Source: Streptomyces sp. R302 (GTDB taxonomy: Bacteria; Actinomycetota; Actinomycetes; Streptomycetales; Streptomycetaceae). From it: DNA of 64,000 bases. The notes beneath the pieces were generated by a model. The model did not search any database and was not told the DNA's origin. It saw only the letters and a program-made list of their open reading frames with translations. The position numbers and the translations under genes were made by a program. The stretch covers positions 434,001 through 498,000 of the forward strand of contig NZ_JABBGE010000002.1 of assembly GCF_012927245.1 (NCBI RefSeq). The letters run 5' to 3'. This document shows positions 45,028 to 53,218 of this stretch, piece by piece (within the stretch, counting starts at the first letter, position 1; each line of letters begins with the position of its first letter).

Positions 45028-46369
45028 TCTTCCCCGGAAGGCGGTCACCCGGACCGCCAAGTTGGCCGCGTTGCCACTGGGCTTCGCGGGCCGGGCGACG
45101 TGGGGCCTGGGCAAGCGGATCGGGGGCAAGTCGGCGGAGTTCGTGGCCCGGGAGCTGCAGGAGCGGACGGCGGATCAGCTGTTCAAGGTGCTCGGCGAAC
45201 TCAAGGGCGGGGCCATGAAGTTCGGCCAGGCGCTGTCGGTCTTCGAGTCGGCGCTGCCGGAGGAGATCGCCGGGCCCTACCGGGCGGCGCTGACGAAGCT
45301 TCAGGAGGCGGCGCCGCCGATGCCGGTGAAGACCGTGCACGGGGTGCTGGAGGAGCGGCTCGGGGACGGATGGCGGGAGCTGTTCCTGGAGTTCGAGGAC
45401 AAGCCGGCGGCGGCCGCGTCGATCGGGCAGGTGCACCGGGCGGTCTGGCACGACGGCCGCGAGGTCGCGGTCAAGGTGCAGTACCCGGGGGCCGGGGAGG
45501 CGCTGCTCTCGGACCTGGCGCAGCTGGGGCGGTTCGCCCGGCTGCTCGGGCCGCTGGTGCCGGGGACCGAGGTGAAGCCGCTCATCGCGGAGTTGCGCGA
45601 GCGGGTGTCGGAGGAGCTGGACTACGCCCTGGAGGCGCGGGCGCAGCGGGAGCACGCCGAGGTCTTCGCGGACGATCCGGACGTGGTGGTGCCCGGGGTG
45701 GTGCACCAGGCGGAGCAGGTCCTTGTGACCGAGTGGATGGACGGGATCCCGCTCGCGGAGGTGATCGCGGAGGGTGGTCAGGAGCAGCGGGACCGGGCGG
45801 GGCAGCTGCTCGCCCGGTTCCTCTTCTCGGGTCCGGCGCGGACCGGGCTGCTGCACGCCGATCCGCATCCGGGGAACTTCCGGCTGCTGCCACCCGACGG
45901 CGAGGACGGGGCGGACGATCCTGCCGGGTGGCGGCTCGGGGTGCTGGACTTCGGCACGGTGGACCGGCTGCCGGGCGGGCTGCCGGAGATGATCGGGACC
46001 TGTCTGCGGATGACGCTGGCCGGCGAGGCCGAGCCGGTGTACGCGCTGCTGCGGTCGGAGGGCTTCGTGAAGGAGTCGGTGGCGCTGGATCCGGAGGAGG
46101 TACTGGAGTACCTGCTGCCGATCATCGAACCGGCGGAGGCGGAGTCGTTCGTCTTCACCCGGGGCTGGATGCGGACGCAGGCGGCCCGGATCGCCGACCC
46201 CCGCTCCCCCGCGCACCAGCTGGGGCGGCAGTTGAACCTGCCGCCCTCGTATCTGCTGATCCACCGGGTGACGCTGTCGACGATCGGGGTGCTCTGCCAG
46301 CTGAACGCGACGGTGCGGCTGCGGGACGAGCTGACCGCCTGGCTGCCGGGTTTCGAGCCGGCGTCCTAG
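45020..46369 (+). CDS. ABC1/AarF (UbiB-like) atypical kinase
   Basis: 449 residues from ATG 45020. UbiB-family hallmarks: the KxGQ motif in LKGGAMKFGQALSVFESALP, the Ala-rich loop AAAASIGQVHRAVWHDGREV, the VAVKVQYPG lysine, HADPHPGNFRLL (catalytic loop) and LGVLDFGTVDRLP (DFG). Streptomyces makes menaquinone rather than ubiquinone, so a general role in quinone/lipid handling or small-molecule ATPase activity is inferred. It is translationally linked to the E1-like gene (8-nt overlap). Confidence 0.9.
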   Translation: MSDLPRKAVTRTAKLAALPLGFAGRATWGLGKRIGGKSAEFVARELQERTADQLFKVLGELKGGAMKFGQALSVFESALPEEIAGPYRAALTKLQEAAPPMPVKTVHGVLEERLGDGWRELFLEFEDKPAAAASIGQVHRAVWHDGREVAVKVQYPGAGEALLSDLAQLGRFARLLGPLVPGTEVKPLIAELRERVSEELDYALEARAQREHAEVFADDPDVVVPGVVHQAEQVLVTEWMDGIPLAEVIAEGGQEQRDRAGQLLARFLFSGPARTGLLHADPHPGNFRLLPPDGEDGADDPAGWRLGVLDFGTVDRLPGGLPEMIGTCLRMTLAGEAEPVYALLRSEGFVKESVALDPEEVLEYLLPIIEPAEAESFVFTRGWMRTQAARIADPRSPAHQLGRQLNLPPSYLLIHRVTLSTIGVLCQLNATVRLRDELTAWLPGFEPAS

Positions 46370-46382
46370 CGGGCCGGGCGGC

Positions 46383-46565
46383 TCACCACCAGGAGGAGTC
46401 GAGGCGGCCCTCGATCGAACGGATGTTGGCGCGGGCGCACTCCTCGCAGAAGTACTGGCGGCGGCCGTTCTCGACGGAGCAGGTCCAGGTGATCGGGAGG
46501 GTGTCGGCGGTCCTGCCGCAGCGTGCGCAGGCCACGGGCTCCTCCGCGGCGCGGGGCTCGTTCAT
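46383..46565 (-). CDS. Small zinc-ribbon protein
   Basis: 60 residues from ATG 46565. Two CxxC knuckles (VACARCGRTADTLPITWTCS and QYFCEECARANI) make a zinc ribbon. The C-terminus ends EGRLDSSWW. It is convergent with the ABC1 kinase gene, 13 nt away. Conserved in Streptomyces next to wblC, as far as I recall; function unknown. Confidence 0.8.
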   Translation of the reverse strand: MNEPRAAEEPVACARCGRTADTLPITWTCSVENGRRQYFCEECARANIRSIEGRLDSSWW

Positions 46566-46609
46566 CTCGTGACGATAGCCCGGCGGGGCGGCCGCGGCGG
46601 TGCAACGCA

Positions 46610-46645
46610 CCGCGGGGGCCGGTCCGTTCGGACCGGCCCCCGCGG
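46610..46645 (-). terminator. Terminator of the wblC operon
   Basis: A perfect 16-bp stem (46610-46625 with 46630-46645), 4-nt loop, 18 nt past the stop codon of the small basic gene at 46664. Confidence 0.82.
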
Positions 46646-46663
46646 GGACGCCTGGTGGGGCGC

Positions 46664-46927
46664 TCAGTTCATGACGGCCATGGCGAGGGCGCGGCGGGCG
46701 CGCAGCGAGACGCGCTCGGCGCGGCGCTGCATGCGCCGGGCGGCGATCAGGCGCATGGCCTGACGTTCCGCGTCGGCCTCACGCCGGCGCTCGCGCATAT
46801 GGGCACGGGCCAGGGCTTCTGGGATGAGTTGCATGTCACGGGTCCTGTTCTGACGCGACGCGGGGGCGCCGGCGGTGGAGAAGTCGGGGGTAGCGGAGCG
46901 GCTGGGCTCGAAGGCGGACGTGGTCAT
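46664..46927 (-). CDS. Small basic helical protein downstream of wblC
   Basis: 87 residues from ATG 46927 with GCAGG upstream. The frame is open to ATG 47026, which overlaps the wblC stop (ATGA) and would give 120 residues; the choice is uncertain. The C-terminal ~55 residues (QLIPEALARAHMRERRREAD, then AERQAMRLIAARRMQRRAER) form one long basic amphipathic helix. This tail recurs in Streptomyces small proteins. It lacks recognisable domains. Position implies co-expression with wblC. Confidence 0.7.
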   Translation of the reverse strand: MTTSAFEPSRSATPDFSTAGAPASRQNRTRDMQLIPEALARAHMRERRREADAERQAMRLIAARRMQRRAERVSLRARRALAMAVMN

Positions 46928-47022
46928 CGGGGCCTGCTTCTGGGGATCGTGCGTGAGGGGGTGGTCGATCGTTCCGGTGCGCCTGGGGGCCTTGTGGGGT
47001 ACTGCCTCCCAGGTCAGGGCGG

Positions 47023-47391
47023 TCATGCCGCGACCGGGTTCTTGCGCGGACGGCCACGGGGCCGCTTGCGGGCGACGACCACGCCCTGGACGAAGAGCTC
47101 GCCGCCCCAGACACCCCAGGGCTCACGGCGCTCCTTGGCGCCGGCGAGGCAGGCCGCGACCAGCGGGCAGGTCTTGCAGAGGGACTTGGCGTACTCGACG
47201 TCGGCCGGGGACTCGGCGAAGAAGACCTCCGGGTCGTAGGCCCGGCAGGGAACCGGGACGCCGAGGTTCTCGATGGCGTCGTCGAGCGCGGTGAGCGATG
47301 TCAGGGGGGTCAAGGCGTGGTCCTCCGTGAGGCCGGACGGGGGGATCGTTTCGGAAGGCGGTACGGACGGGGCGTGCGCTTCGAGTTGCAC
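47023..47391 (-). CDS. wblC: WhiB-like regulator WblC (WhiB7)
   Basis: 122 residues from GTG 47391 (Shine-Dalgarno GAGGAAAG). The four iron-sulfur Cys are at 49, 72, 75 and 81 (LCKTCPLVAACLAG), followed by the GVWGGE turn. The C-terminal AT-hook RPRGRPRK identifies the WhiB7/WblC subgroup. WblC binds sigma-HrdB and activates resistance genes against translation inhibitors, and is reported to raise SigR. The 5' leader carries an upstream ORF and a terminator hairpin (47506-47540), and the promoter at 48017-48055 has the WhiB7-dependent layout, so autoregulation plus attenuation is likely. Confidence 0.95.
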   Translation of the reverse strand: MQLEAHAPSVPPSETIPPSGLTEDHALTPLTSLTALDDAIENLGVPVPCRAYDPEVFFAESPADVEYAKSLCKTCPLVAACLAGAKERREPWGVWGGELFVQGVVVARKRPRGRPRKNPVAA

Positions 47392-47505
47392 GGGTGTCTT
47401 TCCTCGTCTGGTCGTTTCCGGCCGGTCGGCCGGGTCTTCGGCTGGTACCGGGTTGGTTGTCCCGAGGCCCCTTCGCTCCGTCGCCCCCGTTCGGGGACAA
47501 ACAGA

Positions 47506-47540
47506 AGGGCCGCGGATCCCGGGTGGGGTTCCGCGGCCCT
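47506..47540 (-). terminator. Attenuator hairpin in the wblC leader
   Basis: Perfect 11-bp stem (47506-47516 with 47530-47540) with a 13-nt loop, followed on the minus strand by the U-rich TCTGTTTGT. It lies between the upstream ORF stop (47562) and wblC (47391), where a ribosome-controlled terminator is expected for whiB7/wblC genes. Confidence 0.78.
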
Positions 47541-47561
47541 GAAGGCGCCGGCCTGATCGGG

Positions 47562-47897
47562 TCAGGCTGGATCACTCCAGGGTTCGAGCCCACGGAAGGC
47601 CCACATCGTGTGGTGCTGCGTCGTCGTCTGCTGCTTGCCGGCACCGGCCGCCGCGAAGCCATAGGCCGTGAATCCGGCCTTGGTCTCTTCAGCCACCCGT
47701 GCCTTGGTCGGTCGCTCGTCGCGCTCGATGGCGGCCATGCCGCGACCGGACAGACCGGTGACGGGCAGACCGCTGCCAAGGAACGCGAAGGCGGAGAGGC
47801 CGAGCGAGCAGGCGGAGACGACCGAGCGATCGGTCATTTTGGCGGTGCTGACGACGGTGTCGTTGATGACGGTGGTGCTCTTGATGTTGCTGATCAC
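47562..47897 (-). CDS. Upstream ORF in the wblC leader
   Basis: 111 residues from GTG 47897, with an excellent Shine-Dalgarno (AGGAGG, 8 nt spacing). The product has no known domain: it starts VISNIKSTTVINDTVVSTAK and has a small hydrophobic segment (ACSLGLSAFAFLGSGLPV) and ends AFRGLEPWSDPA. Its stop is 22 nt before the attenuator hairpin, and it lies within the presumed transcript from the promoter at 48017-48055. By analogy with mycobacterial whiB7, stalling on this ORF under antibiotic could prevent termination. It is long for a leader peptide, so it may also have a function of its own. Confidence 0.65.
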   Translation of the reverse strand: MISNIKSTTVINDTVVSTAKMTDRSVVSACSLGLSAFAFLGSGLPVTGLSGRGMAAIERDERPTKARVAEETKAGFTAYGFAAAGAGKQQTTTQHHTMWAFRGLEPWSDPA

Positions 47898-48016
47898 TGG
47901 AATCGCCTCCTCTCGGCGTCTCGGAGAGCTCGGGGGTGAGCCGGGCTCTCGATGTTCATTTGGACAAGTACAGCACGAGACAGGGCCTCATATGAAGCCG
48001 CTGTTGCGTGGTTAAG

Positions 48017-48055
48017 AACCTATGGGGCTTGACGGGGCGGGCGCAAACTATTTTT
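48017..48055 (-). promoter_or_regulatory. WblC-dependent-type promoter of the wblC transcript
   Basis: On the minus strand: an A/T run (48047-48055) directly before a -35 TTGCGC (48041-48046), an 18-nt spacer and a -10 TAGGTT (48017-48022). An A/T block abutting the -35 is the signature of WhiB7-activated promoters. The transcript would start near 48010, giving a leader of about 620 nt. Confidence 0.72.
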
Positions 48056-48069
48056 CCCATGAGTTTCGA

Positions 48070-50262
48070 TCAGTCGTCCGTCGGCTGCGTCACACCCTCT
48101 TCACCTGCGCAGATGGCGAGGACATCGGCTCCGAAGCGGTCCAGCTTGCGGGTGCCGACCCCGGCGATCATGGCGAGCTCGCCGCCGGAGGAGGGGACGC
48201 GCTCGGCGATCGCCATGAGCGTCTTGTCGGTGAAGACGCAATAGGCGGGCTGGCCGAGCTCCCGGGCCCGCTCGCCGCGCCAGGCGTGCAGCCGCTCGTA
48301 CAGGCCCTCGTCCATGTCCGAGGGGCAGTCCTCGCAGCGGAGGAGTTTCATGGCGCCGGCCTCGGTGAGGGTGGTGCCGCAGACCCGGCAGCGGACGGGG
48401 CCGCGCGGGCGGCGGCGGGCGCCCGCGCCGGCCGGGCCGCCGGTGCCGCCCCGCTCGACGCCGCCGGCCGCGCCGTACCCGGCGGCCCGGCTGCCGGAGC
48501 CGGGGCGCAGGCCCTTGAGGAAGCGGCTGGGGACGCGGGAGGCACGGCCGCCCGGGGAGCGGGAGAGCGCCCAGGAGAGCGTCAGGTGGACGCGGGCGCG
48601 GGTGACGCCCACGTACAAGAGCCGGCGCTCCTCCTCGACCTGCTCGTCCGTCCTGGCGTAGGTGATCGGCAGCATGCCGTCGGTGAGGCCGACGAGGAAG
48701 ACGGCGTCCCACTCCAGGCCCTTGGCGGCGTGCAGCGAGGCGAGGGTGACGCCCTGGACGGTGGGGGCGTGCTGGGCGGCGGCCCGCTCGTCGAGCTCGG
48801 CGACGAGGTCGGAGAGGGTGGCGCCGGGGCGGGCGGCGGCGAAGTCGTCGGCGAGGCGGGCGAGCGCGGCGAGCGACTCCCAGCGGTCGCGGACGGCGCC
48901 GGAGCCGGCCGGCGGTTCGCTGGACCAGCCTTGGCCGGAAAGCACCGCTCGCACCTGGGCGGGGAGGTCGTCGGCGCCGTCGAGGAGCGAGTCGTTCGCC
49001 CCGAAGCGGGCCGCGCCGCGCAGGGCCGCGCCCGCCTCCCGTACCTCCTGGCGCTCGAAGAAGCGCTCGGCACCGCGCAGCTGGTAGGGGACGCCGGCGT
49101 CGGCGAGGGCCTGCTCGTAGACCTCCGACTGGGCGTTGATCCGGTAGAGGACGGCGATCTCGCCGGCGGGGACGCCGGCGGCGATCAGGTCGCGGACCCG
49201 GCGGGCGGTGCCCTCGGCCTCGGCGGGCTCGTCGCCGTACTCGGCGTAGACCGGCTCGGGGCCTGCCTCGCGCTGCGAGATCAGCTCCAGGCGGTGGTCG
49301 GCGGCCCGGCCGCGGGCCTGGTTGAGCAGGCCGTTGGCGAGGTGGACGACCTGGGGGGTGGAGCGGTAGTCGCGGACCAGCTTGACCACGGTCGCGCGCG
49401 GGTGGCGGACGCGGAAGTCCAGCAGGTGGTCGGGGGTGGCGCCGGTGAAGGAGTAGATGGTCTGGCTGGCGTCGCCGACCACGCAGAGGCTGTCCCGCTC
49501 CCCCAGCCACAGCTCCAGGAGGCGCTGCTGGAGCGGGGAGACGTCCTGGTACTCGTCGACGACGAAGTGCTGGTACTGGCTCCGGATCTGCTCGGCGATG
49601 TCGTGGCGGTCCTGGAGGATGCCGACGGTGAGCAGCAGCACGTCCTCGAAGTCGATCACCGAGCGCTCGCCCTTGAGCTGCTCGTACATCGCGTAGAGCT
49701 GGCCGATCTCGGCCGGGTCGCGCGGGGCGTCGCGGCGGGCGCGGGCGACGGCCGCCGGGTAGTCGGCGGGCACGGTCTGGGTGACCTTGGCCCACTCGAT
49801 CTCCGCGGTGACGTCCCGCAGCTCGCTGCGGTCGAGCCGGACCCGGCAGCGGGCCGCGGCCTCGGCGACGAGCTGGACCTTCCGCTCGACGAGCCGGGGC
49901 AGCGGGCCACCGATCGCTTTCGGCCAGAAGAACTGGAGCTGCCGGAGGGCCGCCGAGTGGAAGGTGCGGGCCTGCACCCCGCCCGCGCCGAGCTGGCGGA
50001 GCCGGCCGCGCATCTCGCCCGCGGCGCGGTTGGTGAAGGTGACGGCGAGCACGCTCGCGGGCGGCAGCACGCCCGCCCGCACCCCGTAGGCGATCCGGTG
50101 GGTGATCGCCCGCGTCTTGCCCGTGCCGGCGCCGGCGAGGACACAGACCGGGCCGTGCAGGGCCAGGGCGACCTCGCGCTGCTCCGGGTCGAGCCCGTCG
50201 AGCACCGCGTCGGCGGTCTCCGGGACGGCCGGGAAGAGAGGGGAGTGCGTTGCTGCTGTCAC
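48070..50262 (-). CDS. uvrD2: ATP-dependent DNA helicase UvrD2
   Basis: 730 residues from GTG 50262. SF1A helicase motifs: VCVLAGAGTGKTRAITHRIA (Walker A), LAVTFTNRAAGEMRGRL (Ia), VVDEYQDVSPLQQRLLELWL (II), VVGDASQTIYSFTGA (III) and LLYVGVTRARVHLTLSWA (VI). After the motor come a tetracysteine zinc segment (VRCRVCGTTL and LLRCEDCPSD) and a C-terminal HRDC domain, the layout of mycobacterial UvrD2. It unwinds DNA 3' to 5' in repair. Divergent from the mycoredoxin gene. Confidence 0.93.
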   Translation of the reverse strand: MTAATHSPLFPAVPETADAVLDGLDPEQREVALALHGPVCVLAGAGTGKTRAITHRIAYGVRAGVLPPASVLAVTFTNRAAGEMRGRLRQLGAGGVQARTFHSAALRQLQFFWPKAIGGPLPRLVERKVQLVAEAAARCRVRLDRSELRDVTAEIEWAKVTQTVPADYPAAVARARRDAPRDPAEIGQLYAMYEQLKGERSVIDFEDVLLLTVGILQDRHDIAEQIRSQYQHFVVDEYQDVSPLQQRLLELWLGERDSLCVVGDASQTIYSFTGATPDHLLDFRVRHPRATVVKLVRDYRSTPQVVHLANGLLNQARGRAADHRLELISQREAGPEPVYAEYGDEPAEAEGTARRVRDLIAAGVPAGEIAVLYRINAQSEVYEQALADAGVPYQLRGAERFFERQEVREAGAALRGAARFGANDSLLDGADDLPAQVRAVLSGQGWSSEPPAGSGAVRDRWESLAALARLADDFAAARPGATLSDLVAELDERAAAQHAPTVQGVTLASLHAAKGLEWDAVFLVGLTDGMLPITYARTDEQVEEERRLLYVGVTRARVHLTLSWALSRSPGGRASRVPSRFLKGLRPGSGSRAAGYGAAGGVERGGTGGPAGAGARRRPRGPVRCRVCGTTLTEAGAMKLLRCEDCPSDMDEGLYERLHAWRGERARELGQPAYCVFTDKTLMAIAERVPSSGGELAMIAGVGTRKLDRFGADVLAICAGEEGVTQPTDD

Positions 50263-50388
50263 TCCGCCATGCTGCCAGGTCGGGCGGGCCGGTGCGGCGC
50301 GTCGTCCACAGGCCCGGCCGTGCGGTCGTACCGTCGCATGATCGTCCCGACCGGGTGTGCGGGAAGCGGCACAGCTCACCCGGCGGGC

Positions 50389-50416
50389 GGGAATGGCCGG
50401 GCCGGTGGCGTACGTT
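50389..50416 (+). promoter_or_regulatory. Consensus sigma-R promoter of the mycoredoxin gene
   Basis: GGGAAT (50389-50394), 18-nt spacer and CGTT (50413-50416) fit the sigma-R consensus exactly. It is 50 bp upstream of the ATG at 50467, a good promoter distance. Confidence 0.87.
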
Positions 50417-50466
50417 CTTCCTTCGGCACCGACCCCCGATCCCCGACCCCAGAGGAGCGCCTGGCC

Positions 50467-50721
50467 ATGCAGGGCACCGTGACGATGTACAGCACCGAGT
50501 GGTGCGGCTACTGCCGCCGGCTGAAGAGCCAGCTGGACCGCGAGGGCATCGCGTACAACGAGATCAACATCGAGCAGGACCCCGCCTCGGCCGCCTTCGT
50601 CGAGCAGGCCAACGGCGGCAACCAGACCGTCCCGACGGTCCTGGTCGTCGCCCCCTCCGGCGCCGAGGCGGTCATGACGAACCCGTCCCTGGCCCAGGTC
50701 AAGCAGGCGCTGGCCGTCTGA
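50467..50721 (+). CDS. Mycoredoxin (glutaredoxin-like)
   Basis: 84 residues; uses mycothiol to reduce mixed disulfides. The redox motif is CGYC in YSTEWCGYCRRLKSQLD, with the cis-Pro at QTVPTVL and a C-terminal TNPSLAQVKQAL helix. This matches Mrx1 of actinobacteria, where sigma-R controls it. Shine-Dalgarno GGAGCG precedes the ATG. The consensus sigma-R promoter upstream links it to the sigR/rsrA pair at 19.4-20.5 kb. It is convergent with nudC. Confidence 0.93.
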   Translation: MQGTVTMYSTEWCGYCRRLKSQLDREGIAYNEINIEQDPASAAFVEQANGGNQTVPTVLVVAPSGAEAVMTNPSLAQVKQALAV

Positions 50722-50735
50722 GGCACGCCTCCGCG

Positions 50736-50784
50736 GACGCGCGAAGGGCCCCCGTTCCGAGGGAACGGGGGCCCTTCGCGCGTC
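50736..50784. terminator. Bidirectional terminator, mycoredoxin gene / nudC
   Basis: Perfect 23-bp stem (50736-50758 with 50762-50784) and 3-nt loop between two convergent stop codons. Confidence 0.88.
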
Positions 50785-51732
50785 CTAGACGACGTCGCCG
50801 GGCTTCGGCAGGGGCTTGCCGTACCAGAGCTCGATGAGGCGGGAGGCGATCGAGATGCCGTACGGCGGGAGGACCTCGCCCGAGGCGAAGCCGGCCTCCA
50901 GGTCCTCGCGGGAGAACCAGCGGGCCTCGTGGATCTCCTCGCCGTCGACCTCGATCTCCGGGGAGGTGGCGCGGGCGAAGAAGCCGAGCATCAGGCTGGA
51001 CGGGAACGGCCACGGCTGGCTGGCCACGTAGGAGACCTCGCCGACGGTGACGCCGGCCTCCTCGAAGACCTCCCGGACCACCGCCGCCTCGATCGCCTCG
51101 CCCGGCTCGACGAAACCGGCGAGCGTGGAGAAGCGGCCCTCCGGCCAGTGCACCTGGCGGCCGAGGAGCGCCCGGTCCTGGTCGTCGGTGACCAGCATGA
51201 TCACGGCCGGGTCGGTCCGCGGGTAGTGCTCGGCGCCGCAGGTCGGACAGCGGCGGATGTGCCCCGCGGCCGCGATCACCGTGCGGTCGCCGCAGCGGGA
51301 GCAGAAGCGGTGCAGGCGCTGCCAGTTCTCCAGGGCCACCGCGTGCGTCATCAGGCCCGCGTCGCGCGGCGACAGCAGCAGACCGGCCTCGCGCAGGCCC
51401 GCCGGGCGCGCCGACTGGTCCATGCGGCCGGGCAGCGAGTCCTTCTGGAGCGCGAAGTAGGACACCCCGTCGGCGTCGGTGCCGAGGAAGTAGCGGTGCG
51501 TCTCCGTCATCGGCGCCTCGAACGCCGGGGTCATCACCAGCTCGGTGGTGCCGTCGGGCCGGTCGTCGATCAGCACCTGCCCGCCGGAGACCACGAAGAC
51601 ACGGGTGGTCGGGTGGCTCCAGGCGGCCGCCAGCCACGCCTCGTCGAGGCGGTGGTGGGCGGCGCGGTCGATCCCGCTCGGGGCGGTGAGCGAGATCGGG
51701 TGGTCCGCGAACGCGTTGCTCAGGGTGTCCAC
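50785..51732 (-). CDS. nudC: NAD(+) diphosphatase / RNA decapping enzyme NudC
   Basis: 315 residues from GTG 51732. The zinc ribbon (RFCSRCGDRTV and RRCPTCGAEHYP) precedes the Nudix box GFVEPGEAIEAAVVREVFEE then AGV. The substrate-specific SQPWPFPSSLMLGF follows (SQPWPFPxS is diagnostic for NADH pyrophosphatases). It hydrolyses NAD(H) and removes NAD caps from RNA. It ends at a bidirectional terminator and lies 9 nt downstream of the M20 peptidase gene on the same strand. Confidence 0.94.
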   Translation of the reverse strand: MDTLSNAFADHPISLTAPSGIDRAAHHRLDEAWLAAAWSHPTTRVFVVSGGQVLIDDRPDGTTELVMTPAFEAPMTETHRYFLGTDADGVSYFALQKDSLPGRMDQSARPAGLREAGLLLSPRDAGLMTHAVALENWQRLHRFCSRCGDRTVIAAAGHIRRCPTCGAEHYPRTDPAVIMLVTDDQDRALLGRQVHWPEGRFSTLAGFVEPGEAIEAAVVREVFEEAGVTVGEVSYVASQPWPFPSSLMLGFFARATSPEIEVDGEEIHEARWFSREDLEAGFASGEVLPPYGISIASRLIELWYGKPLPKPGDVV

Positions 51733-51741
51733 AGGTGTTTC

Positions 51742-53208
51742 CTACTCCCCCGGTTCGGTGTCGGTCATTACGGCTCCGGCCTCCGCGTCCCGGCGCCCGC
51801 CGGCCCGCAGCGCGGCCGGGAGGTCGCCCCACAGGTACGCGGTCGCCTCGACGCCCTTCATGAGGAGGTCGAGCTCGACCTTCTCGTTCGGCGCGTGCCA
51901 GCCGTCGGACGGGACCGAGATGCCCAGGAAGAGCACGGGCGCGTCCAGGACGTCCTGGAGGTCGGCGGCCGGTCCCGAGCCGCCCTCGCGCGTGTAGCGG
52001 ACGGTGGCCCCGTCGAAGGCCCTGCTCATCGCCCCGACCACCGCCGTCAGGGCCGGGTGGCCGAGCGGGGTGAGGCAGGGGCGGGTCGGGGCGCCGAAGG
52101 CGATGTCGTACCGGATCCCGGCGGGCACGAGTCCGGCCAGCCACTCCCGTACCAGCGTCTCGATGCGGTCCGGGTCCTGCCCGGCGACCAGCCGGAAGGA
52201 CAGCTTGAGGTGGGCGGAGGCGGGCACGATCGTCTTGCCGCCGGGACCCTGGTAGCCGCCGCCGATGCCGTTGACCTCCGCCGTCGGGCGGGCCCAGACG
52301 CGCTCCAGGGTCGAGTACCCGGCCTCGCCGAGGGTGGCGCCCGACCTGGCGGTGCGCAGCCACGCGGCCTCGTCGAAGGGCAGCTCGGCGACGAGCCGCC
52401 GCTCGGCCTCGGTGAGCTCGGCCACCCCGTCGTAGAAGCCGGGGATCGCGACCCGCTCGCCGGCGTCGTGGAGGGCGGCGACGATCCGGCCGGCGACGGT
52501 CGCCGGATTGGGTACGGCGCCGCCGAAGGAACCGGAGTGGATGTCCTGGCCGGGGCCGTACAGGTCGATCTCGCAGTCGGCGACCCCGCGCATGCCCGTG
52601 CAGACGGTGGGCGTGGTCTCGGACCACATGCCGGTGTCGGAGACGATCACGGCGTCGGCGACGAGCCGGTCCGCGTACGCCTCGACGAGCGCCCGGAAGT
52701 GCGGCGAGCCGGACTCCTCCTCGCCCTCGACGAGCAGCTTCAGGTTCACGGCGGGCGTCGTGCGGCCGGTGGCGGCGAGGTGGGCGCGGACGCCGAGCGT
52801 GTGGAAGAACACCTGGCCCTTGTCGTCGGACGCCCCGCGCGCGTACATCCGCCCGTCGACGACCGTCGGCTCGAAGGGGTCGGTGTCCCAGCCGTCCTCG
52901 CGGGCCGCGGGCTGCACGTCGTGGTGGCCGTAGACCAGGACCGTCGGCGCGTCCGGGTCGGCGGACGGCCACTCGGCGAACACCGCCGGGGCCCCGTCCG
53001 TCTCCCACACCTCGACCGTGGCGAACCCCGTGTCCTTCAGGGCGCGGGCCAGCCAGTCTGCGCTGTGCCGCACGTCCCCGGCGTGCTCCGGCTGCGCCGA
53101 CACGGACGGGATCCGCAGCCACTCGGCGAGGTCGCCGAGGAAGGCGGCGCGGTGCCGCTCGATGTAGGCACGTACGGGGTGGACGGCGCTGTCCGGGGTC
53201 TCGCTCAT
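51742..53208 (-). CDS. M20-family dipeptidase
   Basis: 488 residues from ATG 53208 (an in-frame GTG at 53214 adds two). Metal ligands of M20 peptidases are visible: VLVYGHHDVQPA (His, Asp), GRMYARGASDDKGQVF, VEGEEESGSPHF (catalytic Glu-Glu), SDTGMW and the C-terminal HAPNEKVEL. It is full length with its dimerisation lid (VCTGMRGVADCEIDLYGPGQ). Probably a cytoplasmic carnosinase/dipeptidase-type enzyme. It starts 10 nt after the adnB stop and so may be co-transcribed with it and with nudC. Confidence 0.92.
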   Translation of the reverse strand: MSETPDSAVHPVRAYIERHRAAFLGDLAEWLRIPSVSAQPEHAGDVRHSADWLARALKDTGFATVEVWETDGAPAVFAEWPSADPDAPTVLVYGHHDVQPAAREDGWDTDPFEPTVVDGRMYARGASDDKGQVFFHTLGVRAHLAATGRTTPAVNLKLLVEGEEESGSPHFRALVEAYADRLVADAVIVSDTGMWSETTPTVCTGMRGVADCEIDLYGPGQDIHSGSFGGAVPNPATVAGRIVAALHDAGERVAIPGFYDGVAELTEAERRLVAELPFDEAAWLRTARSGATLGEAGYSTLERVWARPTAEVNGIGGGYQGPGGKTIVPASAHLKLSFRLVAGQDPDRIETLVREWLAGLVPAGIRYDIAFGAPTRPCLTPLGHPALTAVVGAMSRAFDGATVRYTREGGSGPAADLQDVLDAPVLFLGISVPSDGWHAPNEKVELDLLMKGVEATAYLWGDLPAALRAGGRRDAEAGAVMTDTEPGE

Positions 53209-53218
53209 GGCCACGAGC

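Noticed and set aside
43819..46369. Thiazole/oxazole-modified peptide (TOMM) biosynthetic cluster
   Set aside because: No YcaO cyclodehydratase, dehydrogenase or precursor peptide gene is adjacent, and the E1 active site looks degenerate.
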